From contig NC_031673.1 of the NCBI RefSeq assembly GCF_001640025.1, positions 372,001 to 436,000 of the forward strand: 64,000 nucleotides of DNA, written 5' to 3'. The stretch comes from Sugiyamaella lignohabitans. Its lineage: Eukaryota; Ascomycota; Dipodascomycetes; Dipodascales; Trichomonascaceae. Of this stretch, positions 10,046-20,171 are shown piece after piece (positions within the stretch are counted from its first letter, which is position 1; the number at the start of each line of letters is the position of its first letter). The position numbers and the translations under genes were made by a program. The notes under the pieces were generated by a model, which saw nothing but the letters and a program-made list of their open reading frames with translations, was not told the origin of the DNA and did not search any database.

Positions 10046-11000
10046 TTTCTGCTACCCTGGTTTCACAAAAAAAAAATGATTTCACTTTTTTCCAAATTTT
10101 AAAAACCTTCACTCCGAAAACCAACCTCGCCAGTCTCTGCTGTCCATCTCTCAACCTCTTATCACCCGCTGCTCGTGGCGATATAGCCCCTTCACGGCCG
10201 GGTAACCGCCGTGCAGCGGCCCCCCCTGAAACTGCCTGTCTGGGGACACAGGGTCCGGGGTCTGCCTCCGGCGGCTGGGGCTCCGCCCCAGACCCTGGTT
10301 GCTCCTCTCGCTTCGCTCGAGTCGGGCGTGGGGGTGTTCTCCGTGCGTTGGGAGGTGTTTGGAACGTTTTCGTGAGCGGGAACGGGCGATTGGGCCGGTC
10401 GCGGGTGGGTGGTGGATGTGGGTTTTCCGGACGATTTCTGTTCGGATTCCGTTCGAAAAAGGGCTGAGGGTCATTTCTCAGCGCCAATGTTCCTGTGGCC
10501 ACCGTCTCAACCAGTTCCGGATTTTTTTACTGCTATTTTTCACTTTAATTTCACCGCTGCCGGCACCCTTATCCCCCACCAACGCCCTGCTGGCACCCCC
10601 ACGCCCGACTCGAGCGAAGCGAGAGGAGCAACCAGGGTCTGGGGCGGAGCCCCAGCCGCCGGAGGCAGGACCCGACCCCCCAGAAACCCAGTCCAGGTCC
10701 AACGGAGCTCCGGTTGCCTGATCCGTCGGGACGGCCGATCGGTGCAGGGCAGTAATTAGACCTGCAGGAAGAAGGAAATTAGGGAGGTAAAGGGGGTGCA
10801 TCGAGAGTTTAATCTGGAGTTGTACTTGCTGCTATTGTGAGAAGTGACAGACCTGAGTTTTGCGATATATTATCAGGCAGGCAGGCAGGCTTGTTTTGAT
10901 CATGTGGATATTGATTGATTATTAAACCTTTTTTTTTGTTAGCGTGCAATTGTAATTTCTGGTTTGGTGTGTGGATGTCCAATGGACAGGAGCTGCAACA
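10046..11000. promoter_or_regulatory. Divergent region SED5 / PIP-kinase-like gene
   Basis: About 950 bp dominated by a widely spaced pair of GHE halves (10264-10666). A poly-T tract lies at 10929-10938. No gene is supported. Confidence 0.5.
10264..10666. repeat. Long GHE (B-B') with 280-bp interior
   Basis: Left half 10264-10324 and right half 10606-10666 face each other. The inverted arms extend inward beyond the usual limit (CGGGCGTGGGGGTG against CACCCCCACGCCCG). The 280-bp interior shows no coding potential. Only the two long copies in this window are B-B'. Confidence 0.8.
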
Positions 11001-12938
11001 ATGGTTAATAAACCCTCTTTGTCTCAGTCGGCACCTCGAGTGATTGATTTTGTTTATTTCGCTGCTCAAAAACTCATATGGCTTGGTTTTGATACGTATT
11101 TTATTTGGAATTATTTCATTCCCGACTGGATCCATTCTCATATTCTCAATCTACCGCTGGTGGTGCGTTTGTCCCCCTTATTTACAGCCATGTCACAGCA
11201 AATATCTCAGTCGGTGCCGTTTCGTTATATCAATGCTATAATTCTTACTCCGATTAGATCCATTGTCAACAACCTAAATCCTGCTTTACAACGGCTGGCT
11301 TGCTATGGTTTGACGGTTTATATTGGATTATACTATTGGGCCCCTGAACTGCTCGAGTCTGTTGTCCGATCGACTGTAGCGTCGGATCTGTTTATTCGTA
11401 TTCTTCTGCCATTAGGACTGTTTGCTGCGGAAATAACGTGTCCGACTACTGCTGGAGTGAAGTCTTTGAGGGGGGGAGTTGGTGACAATCCAGGTGCTTA
11501 TAGTGGAGTCGCAAGTGGAGCTGTTAGTAGCGGTGGTGCTGGTGATGCTGGTGGTGCTGAACATGACGATGAGAGTAAAAGCTCGCTAAACAGTGCTATT
11601 TATCGTGAGTACAGTGCTAATGACAATGACTTTACAGGTAAGAAAGATGAAAATAAAAAAGGGCATAATGACGAGGACAGTGTACATGCTGCTTCTTCAG
11701 TCGTTGCTAGTAGAGGTATCAATGAGGGAAAAGAGAGTGCAACGAGTGTTGGGTCTATCGACTACTCTGGTCGCAATAATCAAACCTCTAGTTCGTGGGT
11801 CGGTAAGACGATTCCCGAGGTCGACGAAGAAGAGTCATTCAATATCAACGAACGAGACATCTCTGAAAGAGACATTGCTGAAATGAGTGTGAATACAAGC
11901 ACCTCTGGATTCGACGTTCCAGGACTGCCAAATCCACCTGCTGCTTCTGGAACAACATCAGCTGTCAGCGAACCGGCAAAAGACAAGTCTCCAGATGCAG
12001 ATGTTCCTTCTGATGCTTCTCCTGCTGGCACTGTTGGTGCTGCTGCTGCTGCTCAGTCTAATGACTCGGTTCACTCTTCCAACACTACCCCCGAGTCACA
12101 GACCCTTCCTGTCGAACAATCAATCTCACTATCATCATCGCAAGCCACGAAGTTCAGCCCTTCTTCCGACTGTCCCAATTCTAAAGACCAGAAGACAACT
12201 GACGACCCAACATCCCGACACCACCCTCTGCCCTCACTAATCTCTACCTCGCTCATATCCGACGATACTAAACCACAATCACCAACTCAGCCACCTCCTT
12301 CACCACCCAAATTCATTTTTGGAAACAATCCAGGCGACTTTACTCGCACCAACGTCACTGAAGACGACCTTTCCATCATGAACAATCTGTCTGAAGGAAT
12401 TGAAAAGTCGATCGAGTCACTCTACAAAGTAATCACTCCAGTCGATGCCAACCATAATGACTTCACTGTTCAAGACTACAATTTCTCGCAAACATGGAAA
12501 ATAGGAGCCCCGAAAAAACTCATCTGGCGAGACGTCAAGTTCAAAGAATACTCACCCAAAGTTTTGAAACGAATCCGACAGCTTAACCACATCGACGACC
12601 TGGCATATTCCAGCTCGTTCGAGCATATCCTGCTAACCAAAACACCCGCCGGATACACCTACTACAGTCGAGACAAGCAATACATCATCAAACCGTTCAC
12701 CAACGACGAATTCCGCACCTTGCGAGCCAGTCTACCTCTCTACTACCAGCACCTGCTGGCCCACCCGGACAGCTCTGCACCCCGATACTGCGGACTCTAC
12801 AAAATGGGCAACACCAACTTCGTCGCATCCACGAACACACGAACATCCCCTCCACCCGCCTCCACTCTCGCCCAAGACGCACGACTGCCACCCGTCATCT
12901 GGGCCCACCAGGGACTACAAAACCAGGCCGAATACTAA
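11001..12938 (+). CDS. Membrane protein with a truncated PIP-kinase-like C-terminus
   Basis: A 645-residue protein. The ATG at 11001 (CAACAATGG) is the first in frame. The N-terminal 150 residues have three or four hydrophobic segments (LIWLGFDTYFIWNYFIP, ACYGLTVYIGLYYW, FIRILLPLGLFAAEI). A long Ser/Asp/Glu-rich disordered stretch follows. The last 140 residues (FKEYSPKVLKRIRQL, YYSRDKQYIIKPF, LRASLPLYYQHLLAHPDS, YCGLYKM) resemble the N-lobe of phosphatidylinositol-phosphate kinases, including the strand with the ATP-binding Lys (YIIKPF). The C-lobe with catalytic and metal-binding residues is absent. The frame ends after a Thr/Pro-rich tail, 56 bp from the stop of the convergent gene. The function is unknown. 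It is either a pseudokinase or adaptor, or the family match is spurious. Confidence 0.75.
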   Translation: MVNKPSLSQSAPRVIDFVYFAAQKLIWLGFDTYFIWNYFIPDWIHSHILNLPLVVRLSPLFTAMSQQISQSVPFRYINAIILTPIRSIVNNLNPALQRLACYGLTVYIGLYYWAPELLESVVRSTVASDLFIRILLPLGLFAAEITCPTTAGVKSLRGGVGDNPGAYSGVASGAVSSGGAGDAGGAEHDDESKSSLNSAIYREYSANDNDFTGKKDENKKGHNDEDSVHAASSVVASRGINEGKESATSVGSIDYSGRNNQTSSSWVGKTIPEVDEEESFNINERDISERDIAEMSVNTSTSGFDVPGLPNPPAASGTTSAVSEPAKDKSPDADVPSDASPAGTVGAAAAAQSNDSVHSSNTTPESQTLPVEQSISLSSSQATKFSPSSDCPNSKDQKTTDDPTSRHHPLPSLISTSLISDDTKPQSPTQPPPSPPKFIFGNNPGDFTRTNVTEDDLSIMNNLSEGIEKSIESLYKVITPVDANHNDFTVQDYNFSQTWKIGAPKKLIWRDVKFKEYSPKVLKRIRQLNHIDDLAYSSSFEHILLTKTPAGYTYYSRDKQYIIKPFTNDEFRTLRASLPLYYQHLLAHPDSSAPRYCGLYKMGNTNFVASTNTRTSPPPASTLAQDARLPPVIWAHQGLQNQAEY

Positions 12939-12994
12939 CCTCTTTCTTGTCTCTCTGTACACGTAAAATCTAATTTCTAATCTACACAGTCTAC

Positions 12995-14456
12995 CTACTC
13001 ATCGGCCTCTCGCTCATAAAACTCCTTCACAATACTAATAAACTCCTGGGGTTTCTCGGAAATCACTAAACTGTTAGAACTGGGGGTCAGGGACCTGCCT
13101 CCGGCGGCTGGGGCTCCGCCCCAGACCCTGGTTGCTCCTGCTTCGCAGGAGATTGGCCTGGGACTGTGGCAAAACGACTCGAGCGCAGCGAGAGGAGCTA
13201 CCAGGGTCTGGGGCGGAGCCCCAGCCGCCGGAGGCACAGCGGAAGTAGTACGTACACCAGTGGCCAGCGTCTACATCGCGGATGACGAATTTCGGGAAGA
13301 ACTCGCCGATGGCGGGGAAGGCCTCGTCGGCCACGTAAGTCGAGTATTTGCCGCGGACGAAGAGGGTGGGTTTGGTGAAGCGGGTTTGCGATGGGTGGAA
13401 CGGGAAGTCGCCCATGTTGTTGAGGGCTTTGCCGAGGATGTCGAGGGGAATGCGGAATTTCAGGTGGTTGGAGTCGTCACGTTTGAGGTTGGCGAGGAGG
13501 AAATGTTGTACGGGAACCGACTTTTCGTACTGAGCCATGATAGCGTATGCTTCTCGTTGATGGGTGATGGGTGATTGGGCAATTCGTTCCATTCCCTGGA
13601 CGTATCTGTGAAATGAGGAGGATAACCTGGTATCAACTGGAGCATTATCCACGGAGATCAGAGAAGAAACCAGTTGAGGGTTTCTCAGAGCTACAGCCAT
13701 TGCGGTCTTGGCACCCCTGGAACATGAGTTAGTTTCATGAGAGTTTGGTCAGTCTGAGTGAGTTGTCAGAGGAAACTTACATAGAGTGGCCAATTAAACC
13801 AACAGGACCGAGTTTGTGTTTTTGAATGAAAGATTCGACATCAGCAGCCATTGAAGGGTAGTCATGGCGCTTGATGTGAGGACTGTCTCCATGATTACGC
13901 AAGTCCTTGACAGCTTAGTTAGAAATCAACTCATCTTTAGCTCTTAAAAATGGGCTCCTGAAACTTAATTGGAACAACGACTTACCAGACAATAAACAGT
14001 TTTCTTGAGATCACGGGCAAAGACCCTGTAGCGCATGTTAGTATCAGTCTGAGCCTGGCAATAGAGACGAAGGATTGAATCCACTAAAAGAGTCACAAAT
14101 CAAGATGCTGTTTAACACCCCCCATCCCGACTCGAGCGAAGCGAGAGGAGCCACGGGGTCTGGGGCAGAGCCCCAGCCGCCGGAGGCATCACACCGACCC
14201 AAGAAACGTACTTGCTGACGGTCCGATTATTGACTTTAGATCCGAAGAGGCCATGCAAAAATACAATTGGTTCGCCGACAGGAGTCACGTCCTTTGGAGG
14301 ATCGAATTTGTCGAATGCCAGGTCCACAGTTTCAATGTCTTTAGAAAGTGGATCCTCGTAATAAGACCGGGAGAGCACTCTTGCGGTGATGCGAGACCCA
14401 GCAGCAGCCGGTCGGGTGAACAGACCAGGAGCTCTCCGAAGACCCAGGAAAACCAT
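12995..14456 (-). CDS. Mitochondrial alpha/beta hydrolase, IMO32/EAT1 family
   Basis: Five exons: 14456-14212, 14025-13986, 13905-13781, 13716-13256, 13065-12995, giving 313 residues. The Arg/Ser-rich start (residues 1-33) looks like a mitochondrial presequence. FLHGLFGSK (oxyanion-hole region) is at about 66-74, and DLRNHGDSPH at about 96-105. The nucleophile elbow GHSMG is at 134-138 (Ser136), and the catalytic His is in AGHW (about 289). VDNAPVDT and YVQGMERI match S. cerevisiae Imo32 (YGR031W). The family includes Eat1 ethanol acetyltransferase, so an ester-forming or hydrolysing activity is possible; the substrate is unknown. Intron 3 splits the Met codon of GHSMG and intron 4 falls just after HW. 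Introns 1 and 4 carry GHEs; introns 2 and 3 are minimal. All joins restore family motifs. Confidence 0.92.
13066..13255 (-). other. Hydrolase intron 4 with GHE
   Basis: 190 nt. Donor GTACGT, branch CTAAC, acceptor TTTAG only 7 nt later. The join gives AGHWLISEKP. The alternative CAG directly after CTAAC breaks the motif. Confidence 0.85.
13097..13235. repeat. GHE full copy in hydrolase intron 4
   Basis: A-B' on the plus strand, B-A' in gene sense. Complete and well conserved. Confidence 0.95.
13717..13780 (-). other. Hydrolase intron 3 (no GHE)
   Basis: 64 nt. GTAAGT donor, ACTAAC branch, TTCCAG acceptor. It shows the basal intron size of this genome. Confidence 0.9.
13906..13985 (-). other. 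Hydrolase intron 2 (no GHE)
   Basis: 80 nt. GTAAGT donor, CTAAC branch, TCAAG acceptor. The join gives VYCL-DLRNHGD. Confidence 0.88.
14026..14211 (-). other. Hydrolase intron 1 with half GHE
   Basis: 186 nt. GTACGT donor, TACTAAC branch, CTACAG acceptor. The half-element lies near the donor. The join gives NNRTVSK-VFARDLKKTVYCL. Confidence 0.9.
14128..14187. repeat. GHE right half (B') in hydrolase intron 1
   Basis: A left half in gene sense. Right-half H1 has loop AGA with an intact stem. Confidence 0.9.
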
Positions 14457-14914
14457 ATTCAAAAAAGCCGGGAGCTGTTAACCGGATACACCAGTGTCAA
14501 CAGAGCAGAAAAAAAGAACCAAAACCCACTCCAAAAAAAAAGGCGTGAAGTGCAGAAATGAACACTCGAGATCCGGCAGTCGAGATTATCACAAACCAGA
14601 TTTTTCAGGATCTCATGCACTTCTTAATTTCCACTCGCAATCTCAGTAAAAATCACCTCAATTACTTGTCTCCATTCAACCAAAATTTTAAGTTTTTAAC
14701 TAACAGTTCTACTTAATTTACTCGGTACCCACTCCCCGTCCTCGACCCGCCAGTCACTCTACAACCACGAGTAAATTCACCCCCTGAGACTGAGACTGAC
14801 AGGGGTCATTCACCCCTGCAGCAGACCCTGCATCGCCGACCAGACGGCTGACACCTGACTCAGATCGCACTTCACAGACCCTAGATCACGACCCGAGCCA
14901 ATACCGCACCACCG
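14457..14914. promoter_or_regulatory. Divergent promoter hydrolase/PSY4
   Basis: About 460 bp with no GHE and no gene. AT-rich centre; no specific site recognised. Confidence 0.4.
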
Positions 14915-15689
14915 ATGGCGACACCCGAGCAGCTGAACAAGACCGAGCGGGGTAAGTACTCGGGACATGCCTCCGGCGGCTGGGGCTCCGCCCCAGACCC
15001 TGGTTGCTCCTGCTTCGCAGGAGATTTTTCGCGTGGGGACCGTGTCGCAACGACTCGAGCGAAGCGAGAGGAGCAACCCGGGTCTGGGGCGGAGCCCCAG
15101 CCGCCGGAGGCAGACCCCTGTTCCCGGAGAATCACCACTAACCAGAGTCACAGTGAACCGTACGAGGGCCATTCTGGGGGAGATAGCGGGCGATGGCAGT
15201 TTTGAGGCCCATGCTAAGGGCGTTTCGTGGCCCGAGTTCGTGGATTTGGTAGTGGAGCTGTTGGATGCCAATGTTTCAGGGTTGTACGACCGGCCTGAAA
15301 AGAGTTATATCGATCCGTTGACGGGTCAAGAGTCGAGTGAGTCTGAAATGACGGACCAGGTTAAGAGTTTGTTGAGAACCGAGTTTGCGGCAGGTCCGCC
15401 GTTCACCGTGCAACGACTGGCCGAGCTGCTCGGTTCACCTCTGGATTTCTACCCGGCTCCGTTCGTGTATAAATACCTGACAGCGTTGAAACGGGTTCTG
15501 TCAGTCGCATCGCTGAGCACGGACTACCCCGCCGTCGATTTACAAGCCGAGATAGCCCAGTCGAAAACCGACACCAGCAGCGCCAACTACGGCGAACCGG
15601 GCGTGGTCATGACCGAGATCCCCTGGGTCCTCGACACGGGTCTCCCTGAAAACACCCCCACTGCAGCCCCCGCTGACGACCCTTTTTAA
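14915..15689 (+). CDS. PSY4: Protein phosphatase 4 regulatory subunit 2 (PPP4R2/PSY4)
   Basis: Exons 14915-14951 and 15154-15689, giving 190 residues. The body (SWPEFVDLVVELLD, PPFTVQRLAELL, FVYKYLTALKRVLSVAS) matches the PPP4R2 domain of the nuclear PP4 complex, which dephosphorylates gamma-H2A in checkpoint recovery. The acidic C-terminal tail of some homologues is short here. The intron (GTAAGT, CACTAAC, TCACAG) follows codon 12. The join TER-VNRTRAIL keeps the frame. An earlier CAG after CTAAC is out of frame. It converges on RSM24 with a shared GHE. Confidence 0.88.
14952..15153 (+). other. PSY4 intron with GHE
   Basis: 202 nt: 17 nt from donor to GHE, then 42 nt from GHE to acceptor. 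Confidence 0.88.
14969..15111. repeat. GHE full copy in PSY4 intron
   Basis: A-B' in gene sense. All stems perfect, spacer 27 bp. Confidence 0.95.
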
Positions 15690-15742
15690 TTCCGGGGGAG
15701 TTCTATTTATATTGATTGCATCTTTCTTTCTCTGGGGGACAT

Positions 15743-15880
15743 GCCTCCGGCGGCTGGGGCTCCGCCCCAGACCCTGGTTGCTCCTGCTTCGCAGGAGATG
15801 GAAGGGTCCGTAGGGGAAACGACTCGAGCGCAGCGAGAGGAGCAGCCAGGGTCTGGGGCGGAGCCCCAGCCGCCGGAGGC
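15743..15880. repeat. GHE full copy between convergent PSY4 and RSM24
   Basis: A-B'. It is 53 nt past the PSY4 stop and 55 nt past the RSM24 stop, almost exactly central. Confidence 0.95.
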
Positions 15881-15935
15881 ACAGTTACAGGTCATGATTT
15901 TTATTCGGATTATGTACAGAGAACAAGCAGATGCT

Positions 15936-17147
15936 CTAGAGAGGCAGTCTGTGGATGACGGAGACGATATCGTCTTTGGGTTTAGGAGCGTCTTGGGGTC
16001 TGTTCCATGCCTCGGGGAACTCGACTCGTGGTCTCACGGGCTTGTTACGACGTCGCTTGGCTACCATGTGCCGGGTCTCAAGAGGCACATCTGCAAATGT
16101 ATCCGACTCGTCTCTAGCAGCCTCGAGCAGACTCTTAAGAATATCACCGAGGAATCTCTTATTTTGAGCCTGTTGAGGGAACTTAGACGAACTGATTGTG
16201 ACCACATCAGTATCACTATTGTATCGAGCACCGGCCAAAAGACACAGTTTATGTTTCTGGGCGGCAGTCAGCCCCAGTTCCGACGGTGAAAACTGCACCG
16301 TCACCTTCTTTCCGGCGGGATGGTCCTCGCCCAAAAAGGTGTTGTATTTAAACGTTAACACGGACTCGTCCGACGGAGGTCTGTACGGAGACGCCAATTC
16401 TACACGGGTTAGTTTCATCCTCTATGGTGCGTGCCTCCGGCGGCTGGGGCTCCGCCCCAGACCCTGGCTGCTCCTGCTTCGCAGGAGATTTTGCTGGCAC
16501 CGTCGACGAAACGACTCGAGCGAAGCGAGAGGAGCAACCAAGGTCTGGGGCGGAGCCCCAGCCGCCGAAGGCAGTCCCCCCAGCAGGTACTTACTTGACA
16601 GTTGGGGGAGGTCGTAGGCCGCTATACGGTTGTACTCTCTTTGGACACGGTGCTCGCGCATTTGCAGGTGTCCGAGACTGGGCAGGTCATCGTATTCAAA
16701 GGGTCGATGTGCTTCGGTGATGGGTGGAACTGAGAATGTCTCGATATCGGCCCGGTCGACTTGCATTCGTTCTTCGGGCGAAAGTCTTTCATAAGGCACT
16801 GATCCTACTTGTACGGCATCATAAACTTCTCGGAGCTTGGTTTCAGAAATTCCCAGCTGTTTTCCGGCCTGGAGAAGTGGTTTCAGCTCCTCTTCCGACT
16901 TCTGATACCCCCGTTTCGACTCCATTTTCTTGAACCCTTCTTCCAGAATCTCTTTCGCAGATTTGCCTTCGTACTCAGAAGTTCCTTTTCCTGCCGAATC
17001 TCTCTTCACTGTCGACGACGACAGGTTTCTAAATGCCATTTTATTCGTGCCAACTCTGTTGCTGTTGTTGTTACTGATTCTCAGTCCAGTCTGAACTGCC
17101 GCCCGTAACGGGGCGCCAGCGCTGCGAACCACTCTAATTCCCGACAT
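15936..17147 (-). CDS. RSM24: Mitochondrial small-subunit ribosomal protein mS35 (RSM24)
   Basis: Exons 17147-16595 and 16399-15936, giving 338 residues. The N-terminus (MSGIRVVRSAGAPLRAAV) is a basic amphipathic presequence for the mitochondrial matrix. Residues after about 110 carry the MRP-S28/Rsm24 domain: FEYDDLPSLGHLQMREHRVQREYNRIAAYDLPQL, then LTFKYNTFLGEDHPAGKKV, QKHKLCLLAGARYN and VTISSSKFP. The intron (GTAAGT, ACTAAC, GTGTAG) falls at the join LPQLSSK-LASPYRPP. The ATG at 17147 (ACAATGTCG) is the first usable start. It diverges from RSM7, another mitoribosomal protein gene, across about 790 bp. The sharing is suggestive but may be chance. Confidence 0.92.
16400..16594 (-). other. 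RSM24 intron with GHE
   Basis: 195 nt. The donor-side flank begins GTAAGTACC and continues as TGCTGGGGGGACT up to the GHE tip, closely matching the flank in the SCH9 leader intron. Confidence 0.9.
16433..16572. repeat. GHE full copy in RSM24 intron
   Basis: A-B' on the plus strand. The outer tip has GCCGAAGGC in place of GCCGGAGGC. Confidence 0.95.
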
Positions 17148-17935
17148 TGTCAAACCTGATCTTCAATCTCCCGGTCCCAATCAATCGATTCCACACCTGA
17201 GATCCAAAAAATCAACTGACTTCTGTGCCAAATATCTCTGGTCCAAAAACTAGATCTGCACCAACATCAGCTGTCGCTGAATTTTTCAGTCAAATTTCAT
17301 CTGCATCTGCTTCACCACTCCGGGTCACGTGACTACTGCGGCTCTGGACCCTGAAGGGTCCAAGGAGGGTCTTTTCTGGGGGGAAGTGGGTCTGCCTCCG
17401 GCGGCTGGGGCTCCGCCCCAGACCCTGGTTGCTCCTCTCGCTTCGCTCGAGTCGTTGCGTCGACGGTCCCCGCCAAAATCTCCTGCGAAGCAGGAGCAAC
17501 CAGGGTCTGGGGCGGAGCCCCAGCCGCCGGAGGCAAGCCCCCCTCTCGAAGGGTCCTCCAGGGGACCGGAAGAGGAGGAAAGGGAGCAAAAAGAGGTGGA
17601 AATGGGAGAGAGAGGGGTGGGAGAGAGGAGGAGATGGGGGGAGATGAAGGAGAGATGCGGGTTTGGAACCCTAACATCCGAACTGAAAAATGAAAATCAG
17701 ATGTGATCCGGTTTGACTGTGAACAGTGAGCGTTGTTGCGAGCCGAGTTTGCGAGTTCAGGAAAAGCTTTTTTCTGTCAGTTGCTGAGTTTTTTCTCGTT
17801 TGAATTGAGTTCTGACGCTGGACTGTTTACAGAAGAGCAGTGTGCATTTTAGTTAAGTTCGATTCAGCGACATAGAGTTTATTCGGACGTGCGTGAAACA
17901 GAGTCGGTCAGTGAATATATAAAACAAACTCAACC
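17148..17935. promoter_or_regulatory. Divergent promoter region RSM24/RSM7
   Basis: Contains a full GHE (17394-17534) followed by a GA-rich purine tract (about 17560-17655). No gene is supported. Confidence 0.5.
17394..17534. repeat. GHE full copy (B-A') upstream of RSM7
   Basis: Complete. One of few full copies located between divergent genes, not at a 3' end or in an intron. Confidence 0.95.
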
Positions 17936-18820
17936 ATGTCGTGGGTCGCCAAATCATCGTCGGTCCTGGCCAAGAGCTTTGGTCAGAGACTGTTTCAGAG
18001 CGGGAGCCCTTCGCTGCTTGCTTTGAGATACAATTCTACCGCGGCTTCACCCAAACCATCTTCTGCATCTACAACCCCGTCTACAGCGTCGAACCAGCCG
18101 TCGACTGCCAAATATCTCGTATCATTAACAGAAAAAGAACTCGGTGAAGAGGGCATTACTCGTGAGAGTGCCGATAAAGAAGCTCAACAGTGGATCGATG
18201 CGCTCAATGAGGTCCGTAACGAATTCTATGCCGAGGGTGGGTTCAGTCCTAATAAAACATTTGCTCCTCCCGGATCGACTGATTTCCAGTTTTTCCGCGA
18301 TGTTCCTCGTGAAACCCCTCGTTCGTTTGAACTGACTGCCGAACAAATGGAACAGTATGAACGAATCAAGGAAAAGGCCATTCCTGTTAGAAACGACCCT
18401 ACTATCGAGTATCTCACTAAACTCATCATGCGCCATGGTCTTAAGGCCCGCGCTCAAAAATACATGTCACAGGCTCTTTACCTTGTCCATCTAAGGACTC
18501 GTCAGGACCCTGTTGCCCTGCTTAAAGACACTCTTGAGAAAATGGCTCCTCTTGTCAAACTAAAAAGATATACTGACGGAGGTGCCCGTGCAGAGATGAT
18601 TCCCGTGCCATTATCAGAACGTCATAGATTACGTCAGTCGTGGCTCTGGCTTTTAGAGTCGTCTCGCAAGCGACCCAGTAAAGACTTCTCTGTACGATTA
18701 TCCGAGGAGATCCTGTCTGCCATCCAAGGCAAGTCTCCCGGTTTCGAAAAGCGAACCCAACAGCACAAACTCGCCATCGTCAACAGATCTTATGTTTCTC
18801 TCATGACCAGAAAGCGCTAA
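17936..18820 (+). CDS. RSM7: Mitochondrial small-subunit ribosomal protein uS7m (RSM7)
   Basis: A 294-residue protein. The N-terminal 60 residues (MSWVAKSSSVLAKSFGQRLF, then Ser/Thr-rich) act as a presequence and linker. The uS7 fold occupies about residues 150-290: RNDPTIEYLTKLIMRHGLKARAQKYMS near its start, then the LLKDTLEKMAPLVKLK and RHRLRQSWLWLLESSRKRPSK segments, and a C-terminal basic VNRSYVSLMTRKR. Between lies a fungal-type extension. It binds the 3' domain of 15S rRNA in the mitochondrial ribosome head. ATG at 17936 (CAACCATGTC). Intronless. Confidence 0.95.
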   Translation: MSWVAKSSSVLAKSFGQRLFQSGSPSLLALRYNSTAASPKPSSASTTPSTASNQPSTAKYLVSLTEKELGEEGITRESADKEAQQWIDALNEVRNEFYAEGGFSPNKTFAPPGSTDFQFFRDVPRETPRSFELTAEQMEQYERIKEKAIPVRNDPTIEYLTKLIMRHGLKARAQKYMSQALYLVHLRTRQDPVALLKDTLEKMAPLVKLKRYTDGGARAEMIPVPLSERHRLRQSWLWLLESSRKRPSKDFSVRLSEEILSAIQGKSPGFEKRTQQHKLAIVNRSYVSLMTRKR

Positions 18821-18878
18821 CCCGCCCTCCTCCTGTAAATAATACTATCATCTACCTTGAACGCTCCGTGCCCTCGCT

Positions 18879-18933
18879 GCCTCCGGCGGCTGGGGCTCCG
18901 CCCCAGACCCTGGTTGCTCCTGCTTCGCAGGAG
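18879..18933 (+). repeat. GHE left half (A), 58 nt past RSM7 stop
   Basis: A perfect left half with no matching right half nearby, in the same sense as RSM7. Confidence 0.92.
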
Positions 18934-19560
18934 TTACAGCGGGCCCGATTGGCTTGTTTTGAGTGGTACTGGCTTATTTCAGCTCCTGCTTGCCAAGCTG
19001 TGATATTCAGGCATATTCTGAACTGGTCGGTCCACAAGTGAGAATCGTCTGCCAGGCGACGGTGGGAAAACGGTTATTAAATTGGCAGTCCAGCTTCCCT
19101 CTTGAACCCATAACTCAACTGGCAGTTCTTCCCACGAGATTTAAGTTATACACAGCATCGACATCCACCGCTTATATCACGAGTAATGGCCACAACAAAC
19201 CCTCTTGACCTAACCTGACTCTCTACCAATGTCATTCCTCAGTTGCATCCATTACTCACAAAAATTCCCAAAATAAGGAAATATCACAAATGCAACAGTG
19301 AAACCTCAACTGCCAAAAACATAATTCAAATTTGCTTAGTTACTTGTTATAAAATTGCCTCTTGTCAGAATTTGCCATCGTCCAGTTACTCTACGTAAAG
19401 TTCACGTTAGCACAGCAAGCGGGCTTGTTTGCTCAACACACACTTTTCAAGTTCTACACAAGAGCTTCTCTCCTCTTACTGTAAAGCCAAAAATAATTGT
19501 ATCACTCAAAATCTCGTCCCTGAGAAGTCAATGGCCCTGGTACCCTCATCAGGGGGCCAA

Positions 19561-19610
19561 GCCTCCGGCGGCTGGGGCGCTGCCCCAGACCCCGTTGGGT
19601 TCGCTTCGCG
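19561..19610 (+). repeat. GHE left half with variant inner hairpin
   Basis: H1 has loop GCT with an intact stem. The inner hairpin is GTTCGC-TTC-GCGAAC, a third type: the stem sequence differs but stem and TTC loop are kept. Confidence 0.8.
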
Positions 19611-20111
19611 AACGAAGTACTTTCCCAGAAACTTGAAACCTACGGAACCGAGTCAGAAGAAGAAACCCACTTCACAGTAATTGTTAGCCCATCTGGTGGT
19701 ACCAAACAGACAGACGGTATTTTCAGGGGTACGTTTTTGCCGTTAAGGTAATAAATGGCGCTATTCGGGAGGTGCGTGGATCGCCCTTGGAACGTGCGAT
19801 AAGCTTGCATGCATATTCGAGCTAGACTCGGTCGGTCCATGCCAGTTAGACAACAAAGTCCGAGCCAGGCCCTGACTATCAGCATTCCATCCGAGACGCG
19901 TTCCCTGCAAGTCTCAATTATCAAACAAACAAACACAGCCTGCAGCTGACCCGGGGAGCCCCTGACCTCGTCACCCCACACCCGCTCACCCAAACTCGAC
20001 TCGGTCCAAACTCCATCGCGACCCACTCGTCCACTCCCAACTGAGCAATTCCCCCTCCCCTCCCCCTCACCCAACCCCGAAAGTCCCAATCCCAGTGGGA
20101 CCGCCCACGCC

Positions 20112-20171
20112 CGACTCGAGCGAAGCGAGAGGAGCCATGGGGTCTGGGGCAGAGCCCCAGCCGCCGGAGGC
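20112..20171. repeat. GHE right half (B')
   Basis: Isolated right half preceded by CCCACGCC, the inner extension also found in the two long copies. Confidence 0.88.

Noticed and set aside
13066..13095. Acceptor CAG directly after CTAAC in hydrolase intron 4
   Set aside because: It gives a frame that loses the conserved HW-LISEKP motif. The TTTAG five nt downstream restores it.
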